Of a stretch of 64,000 bases of DNA, positions 11,927 through 20,726 are shown piece after piece. The position numbers and the translations under genes were made by a program. Under the pieces are notes generated by a model. That model was not told where the DNA came from, made no database searches, and saw only the letters and a list, made by a program, of their open reading frames with translations. Where the stretch lies: the NCBI RefSeq assembly GCF_042682685.1, contig NZ_JBHUHX010000010.1:67404-131403 (forward strand), written 5' to 3'. Source of the stretch: Imhoffiella fuscus (GTDB lineage Bacteria; Pseudomonadota; Gammaproteobacteria; Chromatiales; Chromatiaceae). The first letter of the stretch is position 1, and each line of letters begins with the position of its first letter.

Positions 11927-12155
11927 ACCATAACGCATTGGCAGCGGCAAAGCCGGAGAACAGCGCGAGAGGTTAACAAAGAGCGCGAAGGAAGACAAAC
12001 GTCTTATCTCTCCCACCGTCCATGTTGGCATCGTGACGCAACCGCGTGCGACATCCCGGCTACCTGTACCATTAGGGATAACCCCCTGCGCGTCGCTCGA
12101 AGCGCCGAGCCAAAACCGCCGTTCGCGACCGGCACCCTATCCAGCGAAGAGGCCC

Positions 12156-13403
12156 ATGAACCGACTCGATCAACTCGCCACTGCGCCGCTACTTATCTTG
12201 GCACTCTGCTTCTGCGCCCAATCCCACGCCGACCCGTCCGCCCAAACCGATCTCTGGGAACAGACGCGGGAAACGGCGACCGATTGGTGGCAACGCTCCA
12301 GAGATTTCGCCTCCCAGACCGCCAACGACGCGCGCCGGATGCTCGGCCCGAAGGACGATTTCGGCCATGTGTGGGAAGAGGCGGTTCCTCGACTCGAAGA
12401 TGCACTGGAGCTGGAGCAACGTCAGGCCCAGTTGCCCGAAAGCACCTGGCTCGGCGCCGACCAGCGCTCGAACCAGACCGAAATCGACGCGCTCCTGGAC
12501 GAAGCCGTCGAGATTCTCTCGGTGTCTCCGGCACTGCGCTATCGTGATCGTATTCAGGCGCTCCAGGGCGAGATCGAGCGACTTCGCGCCGAAATCGCCG
12601 CGTACCGACAGAAGCGGGTCGCGGCGCCAACCGAATCCGCGATCCAGAAGACGGTCGCCGACTACGACCGGCTGATCGAGAGCCGCGAGCAGGAAATCAC
12701 GACCAAGAACGCCGAGATCGAGGACCTCAAGCGCCGTTTCGCCGAGGAACTGCGCGGCAAGGGGTTAGAGCTCGGCGACGAACAGGTCGCCTTTCTGCTG
12801 ACCACCGTCGTCGGCGACAACATGGTCGACCTCGGCATCCTGTTCGACAACGTCAAATCCATGACCGCCGAGCTGGAGGGGCTGGTCGCCGAAAGCGACG
12901 AGAATCTGGAGAGTGCGCGCCGTTACTACGGGCTCTATGTGGTTCTGCTCAAGGCGTTGCGGCGCATGCACATCCAGATCGAAGAATCGGTGTCCGAGGA
13001 ATATCTCCCCCAGATCGATTCGATCATCCGCCAGGCCCAGACGCTTTCCGGCGAGACGCGCGAGCTGATGCACACCTCGCCCGACAAGCGCGACCTGCTC
13101 AGCGCCAACCTCGAGGCCCAACAGGCCACCATCGAGGCCGCCCAGATGTATCGTCGCTATCTGGAGGATCAGGCCAGACAGGTCGAGCAGGCCCGCCTGG
13201 AGCTGGAAAAGGACATCGCGACGGCCTGGAACACCTACGAGACCGTGCGCGTCTCGGGCGAGCTGGTCGGATTGGTCAAATCCAGCCAACAGCTGCTCGA
13301 AGGGCTCATGAACCGTCAGGTCCCGGCGCTACGCCCCTTCGCGAATCTGCAGATGCAGCGCGAGTTCGAGAAGCTGACCCAGCAGTTACGCACCGAGCAG
13401 TGA
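12156..13403 (+). CDS. Exported coiled-coil protein of unknown function
   Basis: 415 residues starting with a clear signal peptide (ATAPLLILALCFCAQSHA, probable cleavage after SHA). The mature part is highly charged and helical, with long coiled-coil stretches at about residues 140-210 (RIQALQGEIERLRAEIAAYRQ; KNAEIEDLKRRFAEELR) and 320-360 (EDQARQVEQARLELEKDI). No enzymatic motif is visible. ATG 12156 is preceded by AAGAGG; the frame is open from 12033 but the signal peptide fixes the start. Probably periplasmic; function not recognised. Confidence 0.75.
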   Translation: MNRLDQLATAPLLILALCFCAQSHADPSAQTDLWEQTRETATDWWQRSRDFASQTANDARRMLGPKDDFGHVWEEAVPRLEDALELEQRQAQLPESTWLGADQRSNQTEIDALLDEAVEILSVSPALRYRDRIQALQGEIERLRAEIAAYRQKRVAAPTESAIQKTVADYDRLIESREQEITTKNAEIEDLKRRFAEELRGKGLELGDEQVAFLLTTVVGDNMVDLGILFDNVKSMTAELEGLVAESDENLESARRYYGLYVVLLKALRRMHIQIEESVSEEYLPQIDSIIRQAQTLSGETRELMHTSPDKRDLLSANLEAQQATIEAAQMYRRYLEDQARQVEQARLELEKDIATAWNTYETVRVSGELVGLVKSSQQLLEGLMNRQVPALRPFANLQMQREFEKLTQQLRTEQ

Positions 13404-13420
13404 CGATCGATAGGGATCGC

Positions 13421-13960
13421 TCAAGGCCGATAGGGATAGGGTTCGGCCCGGCCGAGCGCCGTATAGCCGAACACGATATCGCCCGTGGTGCCGTCTTCGA
13501 GACCGATCCGACCGATCCCATTACGCCCATCGTGATCGAGGATGATGTCCGCCCAGCCGCTGCGACCGTCGCTGCAATAGACGTCGAAGAGCGCATCGTT
13601 CGACACGGTGAAGGCATCATAGCGACCGCGGCAATCGGTTCGGCCGTTGGAGACATCGAAGCTCGCCTTGAGCAGGGTCGTTCGGTAATCGCCGATATAG
13701 ACCTCTCCGCCCATCATGACCGCGAACGGACCCGCCGTGGAGCGGTCTCCCGGCTCCTCGTTGGGACGCGGGCGCTCGAAATAGTCCAGGACCTCGCTCA
13801 TGCAGGCCGAGTAGTCCTCCAGGTCCAGATGCCGACACAGCCGCTTACCGTACTCGTCAGGGGAGATCGACGTGCTGATTCCGCCCACATGATTCGGCGG
13901 CACGAGCGCGCAACCCGCAAGCCAACTGGACATACCGGCGATGACGACCAATCGAAACAT
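13421..13960 (-). CDS. Putative lipoprotein, unknown function
   Basis: 179 residues with a lipoprotein signal (RLVVIAGMSSWLAGC; lipobox LAGC). The mature region carries several further cysteines, an acidic N-terminal part and a glycine-rich end (GRNGIGRIGLEDGTTGDIVFGY). ATG 13960 has GGAGAAAG upstream; the frame extends upstream to 14161 without support. It converges with the coiled-coil gene, 17 bp away. No family recognised. Confidence 0.7.
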   Translation of the reverse strand: MFRLVVIAGMSSWLAGCALVPPNHVGGISTSISPDEYGKRLCRHLDLEDYSACMSEVLDYFERPRPNEEPGDRSTAGPFAVMMGGEVYIGDYRTTLLKASFDVSNGRTDCRGRYDAFTVSNDALFDVYCSDGRSGWADIILDHDGRNGIGRIGLEDGTTGDIVFGYTALGRAEPYPYRP

Positions 13961-14151
13961 AGGCTTTCTCCGCTTAGCCTTATGGAGCGAACGGGTATGG
14001 AGTTTACATGCATCCGAGTTCGCAGTGTGCTCAAGGATCGCCGAACGTGCACAATAGGCGGAATTGCCGCTACAGTTCGGGCGAAACGACACCGGAGCGC
14101 ACCGCGCATACCCGACCGAACAGGATCGATGGTTGGACAGGAGCGATACAG

Positions 14152-14541
14152 ATGAGACCACTGAATCTTTGTCTAGGAAGTCCCAATCCGGCCATCCGGA
14201 GCACCGGAATCGGTTTGGGTATCACCATTTTCACACTCGCGCTCGGTGGCTGCGCCAAGCCGCTGGTGCTGGATGCGACCCTGCCGCAACAATTCGCCGA
14301 GATCGCCTGCGTAGAGGACTGCCGGGTGACCAAGGAGCATTGCAACGAGGATGCGCGCTACGACTACAGCCAATGCCAGGCCGGCTACGACGCCTCCTTC
14401 AAGAATTACCGCTGGTGCCTCGCCTCCGCCTACGACACCAAGACATGCGGCTACCCTGGCTGGCCCTGCGCCGAGAACCTCTACGGCTACTGCAGCAACC
14501 GCTATCAGGAGTGTGCCCAGGCCTGCCGCAACGGCGGATAG
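14152..14541 (+). CDS. Cysteine-rich putative lipoprotein
   Basis: 129-residue protein with a hydrophobic export segment ending in LALGGC (lipobox) at about residue 34 and at least ten cysteines in the mature part (ACVEDC, HCNEDA, SQCQAG, RYQECAQAC), suggesting disulphide bonds in the periplasm. ATG 14152 follows ACAGGAGCGA. It converges with hupV, 27 bp away. Function unknown. Confidence 0.65.
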   Translation: MRPLNLCLGSPNPAIRSTGIGLGITIFTLALGGCAKPLVLDATLPQQFAEIACVEDCRVTKEHCNEDARYDYSQCQAGYDASFKNYRWCLASAYDTKTCGYPGWPCAENLYGYCSNRYQECAQACRNGG

Positions 14542-14568
14542 CCTCGCGCCCTACGACCGGGGCACCGG

Positions 14569-16017
14569 TCAATGCACCGTGCACACCATGCAGGGATCGA
14601 ACGAGCGCACGATGTGCTGGACCGACACCGGCGTGCGCTCTCCCGGCCTGACCGGTGCCCCCACCAGCGCCTGCTCCAAGGCACCAGGAACCCGATCGCG
14701 ATCCCGAGGCGAGAAGTTCCAGGTGGTCGGCGCGACGATCTGATAGTTGAGGATGCGACCGTTACGCACCCGCAGCCAATGGCCGAGACTGCCGCGCGCC
14801 GCCTCGATCAAACCGACGCCCTGCGTCTCTTCCGGAAGCCGACCCGAGACACAGAAGGGTTCGCCCGGACAGAGCTGACGCACCCACTCCTCCATAGCGA
14901 TCAGCAATCGGGCGGACTCGATCAGGCGGGCGATGACCCGGTTGGCGACATTGCCGCCCGAATGGCCGACCAGCTCGCGCACCAGCGACTGACCATCGAT
15001 CAACTGGCGCGCCAATGCGCCAACCTCGATGACCTGCCCGTTCAGGCGCGGGGCCTTGCACCAGCTGTAGGCGCCGGCCTTCTCCATCAGCGGCAGCATG
15101 CTCCCGGCGCTCGGATGCAGGGGTTCGGCCCCACCGAGCATCCAGCTGTGACTCAAATCCTCGGTGATGGCCGCCACGTCCAGATCCTGAGCCCCATCGG
15201 ACCAGACCCCTCGCCGAAACAGGCGCGACTCGCCGAGCGGAAACCCGCCGAAACTCATGAAGCGATCGGTCGCCCGCCCCAGCCGATCGAGCCCCAAGCG
15301 ATCCGCAACCGCGAGAAACCAACGCAGATCGCCCGTCTCCGACGGCGCCTGATCGCGCCATTCCAGCAACGCGCGACGACTGGACAGACCGGCGATCGTC
15401 TCCAGCCGGTCACCGAAGGTCCGCTCTTCGAGGAAACGGCGGAATCCAGCGAGGATCATCAGCAGACGCACCCGCTCCTGCGGCTGAACGGCACGCGTGG
15501 AGCCACCGGGCTGGAGACTCAGACTGTGCGGCCACTTCCCGGCAAGAACGCCCATGAGATGCAGCAATCTGGCGCGTGCTGCGGTGAACTCCTGCGCGGC
15601 GACCCCGGAGCCGGCGCGAAAACGCTCGGCGAGCGCCGGATACCAGGACTCGCCCGCATAGGTCTCGCGGGCGAAGTCGGGCATGAAGAAGAGATAGAAA
15701 TGGGTGAGGTGGTCGGCAAGATTTTCGCAGGCCAGAATGAGATTCACCGCCAGCTCGCCGTTCGGCGGCATCGAGAGCCCTTGCGCCTGAGCCAGTGCGG
15801 ACGCGGCGGCCACCGACTGGGAGACCGAACAGATCCCGCAGATCCTCGGCACGATCACCAGGCTGTCGAGTGGATCCTTCCCCTGCAGGATCTGCTCGAA
15901 CCCGCGATAGAGCGGCGAGACCACATGGGCCTCGCGCACCTGTCCGTCGACGACATCCAGCCGGACCTCCAGATCGCCCTCGACCCGATTGAAGGGTCCG
16001 ACCACGAGTCGAGCCAT
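14569..16017 (-). CDS. hupV: Regulatory [NiFe] hydrogenase large subunit (HupV/HoxC)
   Basis: Large subunit of an H2-sensing hydrogenase. It has the N-terminal Ni-binding motif RICGICS (Cys60, Cys63) and the C-terminal motif DPCMVCTVH (Cys476, Cys479). The protein ends exactly at the last His: there is no C-terminal peptide for a maturation protease, the hallmark of HupUV/HoxBC sensors rather than energy-converting hydrogenases. Length 482. It is the last gene of a hupT-hupU-hupV order and lies 52 bp after hupU. It forms a cytoplasmic heterodimer with HupU and signals H2 to the HupT kinase. Confidence 0.93.
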   Translation of the reverse strand: MARLVVGPFNRVEGDLEVRLDVVDGQVREAHVVSPLYRGFEQILQGKDPLDSLVIVPRICGICSVSQSVAAASALAQAQGLSMPPNGELAVNLILACENLADHLTHFYLFFMPDFARETYAGESWYPALAERFRAGSGVAAQEFTAARARLLHLMGVLAGKWPHSLSLQPGGSTRAVQPQERVRLLMILAGFRRFLEERTFGDRLETIAGLSSRRALLEWRDQAPSETGDLRWFLAVADRLGLDRLGRATDRFMSFGGFPLGESRLFRRGVWSDGAQDLDVAAITEDLSHSWMLGGAEPLHPSAGSMLPLMEKAGAYSWCKAPRLNGQVIEVGALARQLIDGQSLVRELVGHSGGNVANRVIARLIESARLLIAMEEWVRQLCPGEPFCVSGRLPEETQGVGLIEAARGSLGHWLRVRNGRILNYQIVAPTTWNFSPRDRDRVPGALEQALVGAPVRPGERTPVSVQHIVRSFDPCMVCTVH

Positions 16018-16069
16018 GCCTCAGTCGCCCCCTGCGAGGCGTTCGCCCGTAAAGCGCATCCGCATCTCG

Positions 16070-17077
16070 CTAACGCTGCCGGGGATGACGAACCGACGGC
16101 GGGACCACCAGATGATCCGCCGTGGCATTGAGCCGCAACCGCTGCGGTGTCGCGGCCTTCGAGAGCGAAGCCAGGGCGACGAACCAGGCCTTGGGCATGT
16201 CCGTCGGCAGGCCGATCGGAATCCCGGCCACCGAAGGGGTCTGCTGGAAGCCGTGACCCGGCTCCTCGAACTCGGGCGCGGTGCAGTTGATGCAGGCATA
16301 GCCGCCCCGCGTGCAGGAACCCTGACCATTCCACAAACGCGTGTTGCAGTCGGCATGCGCCTGCGTGCCGAGACAACCGAGGTGCTCCATCAGACAGCCC
16401 AAATCCGAGTGTTCCAACGCGCTGGCCTTGTACTCGTAGAACTCGTTGCGGGGACAGCCGTGATGGACCAGGTGATCGTAGAACATGCGTGGACGCTGGT
16501 AGGGATCCAGATCCGCTTCGGCCAACGCACCCAGAGCCAGAGCCGCCAGGGTCTCGCCGACCCAGTCGGGATGGATGGGGCAGCCGGCGATGTTGACGAC
16601 CGGCAGGCCGCCCGCAGCTCGGAAATCGGCGCCCAACAGCCCGCCGGGATGCACGCCCTCGTACTGCAAGCCGCAGGCATCCGTGGGATTGTCAGCGCCG
16701 GCGGTAATCCCGCCGTAGGCCGCACAGGTTCCCATGGCAACCACGCAACCGGCACGTGCGGCCAAAGATCGCACCCAATCGATCATGGGGCGGTTGGTTC
16801 CGGACAGCAGATGAAAGCGCCCGCTGCCATTCGGTCCGCGCAACAGGGCGCCCTCGACGCACAGCAGGTCGAGCGGCTCATCGCCCCGCTCCAGGCGCTC
16901 CAGGCGCGACACGACCTCGTCGCCGCTCGCCTCGCTCAGCGAGGGATGCCAGATGAGATGCAATCCGGCAGCGTCGAACAGACCCGGCAGCTCGGGCGAC
17001 TCGGCGTTGAGCAGCGACATGCTGCAGCCGCCGCAACCGCCGGACTGGAGCCAGAGCACGCCGAGCGGGGCGCTCAC
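16070..17077 (-). CDS. hupU: Regulatory [NiFe] hydrogenase small subunit (HupU/HoxB)
   Basis: 335-residue iron-sulphur subunit. It starts directly at VSAPLGVLWLQSGGCGGCSM (proximal-cluster Cys15, Cys18) and lacks the twin-arginine signal of uptake hydrogenase small subunits, as expected of a cytoplasmic sensor. Further cluster ligands are in MGTCAAYGG, NIAGCPIHPDW and the C-terminal cluster region (HHGCPRNEFYE, LGCLGTQAHADCN, CTRGGYACINCTAPEFEEPGHGF). The start is GTG 17077, overlapping the hupT stop by 4 bp (GTGA); longer frames upstream lie inside hupT. Confidence 0.93.
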   Translation of the reverse strand: MSAPLGVLWLQSGGCGGCSMSLLNAESPELPGLFDAAGLHLIWHPSLSEASGDEVVSRLERLERGDEPLDLLCVEGALLRGPNGSGRFHLLSGTNRPMIDWVRSLAARAGCVVAMGTCAAYGGITAGADNPTDACGLQYEGVHPGGLLGADFRAAGGLPVVNIAGCPIHPDWVGETLAALALGALAEADLDPYQRPRMFYDHLVHHGCPRNEFYEYKASALEHSDLGCLMEHLGCLGTQAHADCNTRLWNGQGSCTRGGYACINCTAPEFEEPGHGFQQTPSVAGIPIGLPTDMPKAWFVALASLSKAATPQRLRLNATADHLVVPPSVRHPRQR

Positions 17078-18525
17078 AGCGGCAGCTCCATGGTGAAGCG
17101 AGCGCCGCCCTCGGAACGGTTGTCGACACTCAAACGCCCACCATGATCGGTGACGATGCCGTAGCTGATGGACAAGCCCAGCCCCGTGCCCTGCCCGACC
17201 GGCTTGGTGGTGAAGAAGGGGTCGAACACCTTGAGCAAACCGTCCTCCGAGAGACCGGGACCGTTGTCCTCGATGGTGAGCCGCACCCAGTCGCGCCGGG
17301 AGATACCGCTCTCCGCCAGGGCCTCGCGCTCGAACCGGATGAGACGGATCCCGATCTCGGGATCGGGCGTCTGCTGCAGCGCGTCCACCGCGTTCTGCAC
17401 CAGATTCATCGCCACCTGATGGATCTGTCCGGCATGGCCGCAGAGATCGAGACGGTCCGGCAGCTCCAGGTCGAGCCGCACCCCGAACCGTTTGCCCTTG
17501 GTGACCCACTGGACAGCGGTCTGAACCACGCGAACCAGATCGAAGGGCGCGCGTTCGCCCTGCTGACCGCCGGAGAAGCATCGCAGATCATGGACCACGT
17601 CCCGCACCCGCTCGGCGCCTTCGAGGGTTCCCTTGATCAGCGGATCCAGATCGTCGAGCAAGCGCTGGATGCGCAGCTCCTCCTTGAGCGCCTTGAGACT
17701 CTCGGGCGGATCGGAGGCATCCACCGCGTCGCAAAAGGCGCGCAGCCGTTCGCGATAGCGACTGAGCACATGGACATTACCATAGACGAAGCTGATGGGA
17801 TTGTTGAGTTCGTGCGCGACCCCGGCGACCAGACGCCCCAGCGAGGCCATCTTTTCGGCGCTGACCAGCTGTTGCTGGGCCTGCTTGAGCTCGTCGTGGG
17901 CCTGGTTCAGCGCCTTGTAGGCGCGCTGCAGCTCGCCCACCGGACGGCCGATCAGCACCATCCCCACCAGTCGACCGCGAGGATCGTAGCGGGAGGTGCA
18001 GTTGACGGCCAGCGGCACCTCTTCGTGCTCGCCGCGCAAAACCAGCTCGCAATCGTAGACCGCGTGATCGCGAATCTTCTCGACGAAACCGCTGGCCAGA
18101 TCCAAGCACTCGGCGGTGAGGAGCGACTGGAAGGGACGCCCGATCAAGGCCGATTCCGACTGACCCGACAGGCTTTCCAATGCCGGATTGACCTCCTCGA
18201 TACGTCCGTTGATGTCGCAGACGATGAGAACGTCGGTCATCGAGGCCAGCACGCTCGAAATGAACTGATGGGCCGTTTCGAGCGCGCTGTTCTTCTCCTC
18301 CAGCTCGACCTGATACCGCACCAGATCGGCATAGGTCTCGTCCATCTTGTGGATGACCTCGATCCAGAGCGCATCCTGGCGATTGTCGAGACCATCTGCC
18401 GGATCGGACAGACCGAGGCCGCCATCGGCGTCATTCGTCACCGAGTCCGAATCGTAGCGAGAATCGTGCATCGTAGGATTCATCGGAGCCACCGAAATTG
18501 ATGCGTCGGCCGGATCGAAGATCAC
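17074..18525 (-). CDS. hupT: H2-responsive sensor histidine kinase (HupT/HoxJ)
   Basis: 483-residue soluble kinase without membrane segments. PAS domain at ~88-200 (SVLASMTDVLIVCDINGRIEEVNPALE), a coiled linker, then the HisKA box GRLVAGVAHELNNPISFVYG (phospho-His about 238), N-box NLVQNAVDAL, and ATP-lid motifs LTIEDNGPGLSED, VFDPFFTTKPVGQGTGLGLSISYGIV. In HupTUV/HoxJBC systems the PAS domain receives the H2 signal from the regulatory hydrogenase. The response regulator (HupR/HoxA) and the structural hydrogenase are not in this window. The start is uncertain: GTG 18525 or ATG 18483. Confidence 0.9.
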   Translation of the reverse strand: MIFDPADASISVAPMNPTMHDSRYDSDSVTNDADGGLGLSDPADGLDNRQDALWIEVIHKMDETYADLVRYQVELEEKNSALETAHQFISSVLASMTDVLIVCDINGRIEEVNPALESLSGQSESALIGRPFQSLLTAECLDLASGFVEKIRDHAVYDCELVLRGEHEEVPLAVNCTSRYDPRGRLVGMVLIGRPVGELQRAYKALNQAHDELKQAQQQLVSAEKMASLGRLVAGVAHELNNPISFVYGNVHVLSRYRERLRAFCDAVDASDPPESLKALKEELRIQRLLDDLDPLIKGTLEGAERVRDVVHDLRCFSGGQQGERAPFDLVRVVQTAVQWVTKGKRFGVRLDLELPDRLDLCGHAGQIHQVAMNLVQNAVDALQQTPDPEIGIRLIRFEREALAESGISRRDWVRLTIEDNGPGLSEDGLLKVFDPFFTTKPVGQGTGLGLSISYGIVTDHGGRLSVDNRSEGGARFTMELPL

Positions 18526-18593
18526 CCTTTGGCGCTATGGAACCGAACCGGGACGGCCCTTGGCTCGATCACCATGGCGCCATGCCGCCACCT

Positions 18594-19985
18594 TCACGAA
18601 GCGCGGCGCCAGGTCGTTCCCTGCGGACCGTCGTCGAGCTGGACACCGGCATCGGCGAGCTCCTTGCGGATGCGGTCGGCCGCTGCCCAGTCCCTGTCTG
18701 CGCGCGCCTGGGTCCGCTCTTGGATCAGCGCATCGATCCGCGCGTCACTGAGACCATCCTCGGTCGAACTCGGGCCGCCACGCAGATAGACCTCTGCATC
18801 GCTCTGAAGGATCCCCAGCATCTCGCCCAATCGACGCAGCTCGGCACCCAAGGCCGCCGCGCGCTCGATGTCGGCCGGACGCACCCGGTTGATCTCGCGC
18901 ACCAGATCGAAAAGCACTGCCAGCGCGACCGGCGTGTTGAAGTCGTCATCCATGGCGGCGTTGAAACGCTCGCGATAGGTCTCGCCGAATGCCGGCTCGA
19001 CCTCTGGAAGCCCGCGCAGGGCCGTGTAGAAACGAGTCAGCGCGCCACGCGCGTTCTGCAGGTTCTCGTCGTCGTAGTTGAGCGGGCTGCGGTACTGGCT
19101 GGTGAGGATGAAATAGCGCACCTCCTCGGCCTGATACCGCTGCAGGATCTCGCGCACGGTGAAGAAGTTGCCCAGCGACTTGGACATCTTCTCCTCGTTG
19201 ACCCGCACGAAACCATTGTGCATCCAGACGTTGACGAAGGTCTCGCCGGTCGCACCCTCGGACTGGGCGATCTCGTTCTCGTGATGCGGAAACTGCAAAT
19301 CGGCCCCGCCACCGTGGATATCGAAATGATTACCCAGACAGCAGGTGCTCATGGCGGAACATTCGATATGCCACCCCGGACGCCCCATCCCCCAAGGCGA
19401 CTCCCAGGCCGGCTCGCCCGGCTTGGCCGACTTCCAGAGGGCGAAGTCGAGCGGGTCGCGCTTGGACTCGCCGATCTCGACCCGCGCACCGGCGCGCAGA
19501 TCCTGCGGATCCTTGCCCGAGAGCTTGCCATACCCGGCGAACTGGCCGACGGCATAGTAGACGTCGCCATTGTCGGCGACATAGGCCATGCCCTTGTCGA
19601 CCAGGGTCTCGACCATGGCCAAGATCTCGGACATATGCCCGGTCGCACGCGGCTCCTGGGTCGGCGGCAGCACGCCGAGTGCCTCGGCATCCTCGCGCAT
19701 GGCCTGGATGAAACGCTCGGTCAGCTCGGTGAAGCGCTCGCCGTTCTCGGCGGCGCGGCGGATGATCTTGTCGTCGATGTCGGTGATGTTGCGGACATAG
19801 GTCACCTCGTAGCCGAGCGCGCGCAGGTAACGATAGACAACGTCGAACACCACCATCACCCGTGCGTGCCCCAGGTGACAGTAGTCGTAGACGGTCATGC
19901 CGCACACGTACATGCGCACCTTTCCGGGCTCGATCGGCGTGAAGACATCTTTCTGGCGGGTCAAACTATTATGGATCTGCAGCAT
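18594..19985 (-). CDS. cysS: Cysteinyl-tRNA synthetase
   Basis: Class I aminoacyl-tRNA synthetase of 463 residues, close to the E. coli length. Signature elements: zinc ligand in YVCGMTVYDYCHLGHAR (the HIGH-like motif HLGH), CSAMS, GGGADLQFPHHENE, and KMSKS in EEKMSKSLGNF. ATG 19985 gives the canonical MLQIHNSLTRQK start; the frame is open to 20069. It lies downstream of the divergently read ppiB. Confidence 0.97.
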   Translation of the reverse strand: MLQIHNSLTRQKDVFTPIEPGKVRMYVCGMTVYDYCHLGHARVMVVFDVVYRYLRALGYEVTYVRNITDIDDKIIRRAAENGERFTELTERFIQAMREDAEALGVLPPTQEPRATGHMSEILAMVETLVDKGMAYVADNGDVYYAVGQFAGYGKLSGKDPQDLRAGARVEIGESKRDPLDFALWKSAKPGEPAWESPWGMGRPGWHIECSAMSTCCLGNHFDIHGGGADLQFPHHENEIAQSEGATGETFVNVWMHNGFVRVNEEKMSKSLGNFFTVREILQRYQAEEVRYFILTSQYRSPLNYDDENLQNARGALTRFYTALRGLPEVEPAFGETYRERFNAAMDDDFNTPVALAVLFDLVREINRVRPADIERAAALGAELRRLGEMLGILQSDAEVYLRGGPSSTEDGLSDARIDALIQERTQARADRDWAAADRIRKELADAGVQLDDGPQGTTWRRAS

Positions 19986-20167
19986 GGGCACGAATTCTTG
20001 GCAATGAGGGCGAACATCGAATGCATCATGGTAGCAAAGCCCCGGGCGAGCCGCTCCGCGCCTTTCCACCGTCGAGCAAAGTCCTTACCATGGGCGGTCA
20101 TCAATCACCACGAGCAGGCACGATTCGTGACTACGGCGTGTCGACGCTCAAGCCCGGAACCATCTCC

Positions 20168-20656
20168 ATGATCAAACTCACCACCAATCACGGCGACATC
20201 CTGATCGAACTGGACACCGAGAAGGCCCCCAAGACCTGCGCCAACTTCGAGCAATACGTCCGCGACGGCCACTACGACGGCACCCTTTTCCATCGGGTGA
20301 TCTCCGGCTTCATGATCCAGGGCGGCGGCATGACCGCCGACTTCAACCAGAAGCCAACCCGCAGCCCCATCGAGAACGAGGCCAAAAACGGACTCAAGAA
20401 CGAGACCGGCACCATCGCCATGGCCCGCACCATGGCACCGCACTCGGCCTCCTCGCAGTTCTTCATCAACGTCTCGAACAACGATTTCCTGGACTATCCA
20501 GGCCAGGACGGCTGGGGCTACTGCGTGTTCGGCCGTGTTGTGGAAGGCATGGAGACGGTGGACGCCATCAAGGCCGTCAAAACCGGCAACCGTCACGGCC
20601 ACCAAGACGTCCCGGTCGAGGACGTCATCATCGAGAAGGCCGAGATCGTCGACTGA
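20168..20656 (+). CDS. ppiB: Peptidyl-prolyl cis-trans isomerase, cyclophilin type
   Basis: 162-residue cytoplasmic cyclophilin. Active-site segments are FHRVISGFMIQGGGM, IAMARTMAPHSASSQFFINV and WGYCVFGRVVEGMETVDAI. No signal peptide, so PpiB-like rather than periplasmic PpiA. ATG 20168 (MIKLTTNHGDILIELD) is the family start; the open frame upstream overlaps the cysS leader. Confidence 0.96.
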   Translation: MIKLTTNHGDILIELDTEKAPKTCANFEQYVRDGHYDGTLFHRVISGFMIQGGGMTADFNQKPTRSPIENEAKNGLKNETGTIAMARTMAPHSASSQFFINVSNNDFLDYPGQDGWGYCVFGRVVEGMETVDAIKAVKTGNRHGHQDVPVEDVIIEKAEIVD

Positions 20657-20670
20657 ACCAAGCGTCGCAC

Positions 20671-20692
20671 GCAACCGTCCCCGGACGGTTGC
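20671..20692. terminator. Hairpin between convergent ppiB and mgtE
   Basis: A perfect 10-bp inverted repeat, GCAACCGTCC-CC-GGACGGTTGC, 15 bp after the ppiB stop and 35 bp from the mgtE stop. No clear T-run follows on either strand, so it may act as a bidirectional terminator or 3' end stabiliser rather than a canonical intrinsic terminator. Confidence 0.5.
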
Positions 20693-20726
20693 GGCACATG
20701 AGGCGAAATCTGACGCCTGGCGGCTC

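Noticed and set aside
12033..12155. N-terminal extension of the coiled-coil protein frame
   Set aside because: The signal peptide begins at ATG 12156; the upstream codons give a Pro/Arg-rich string with no signal function.
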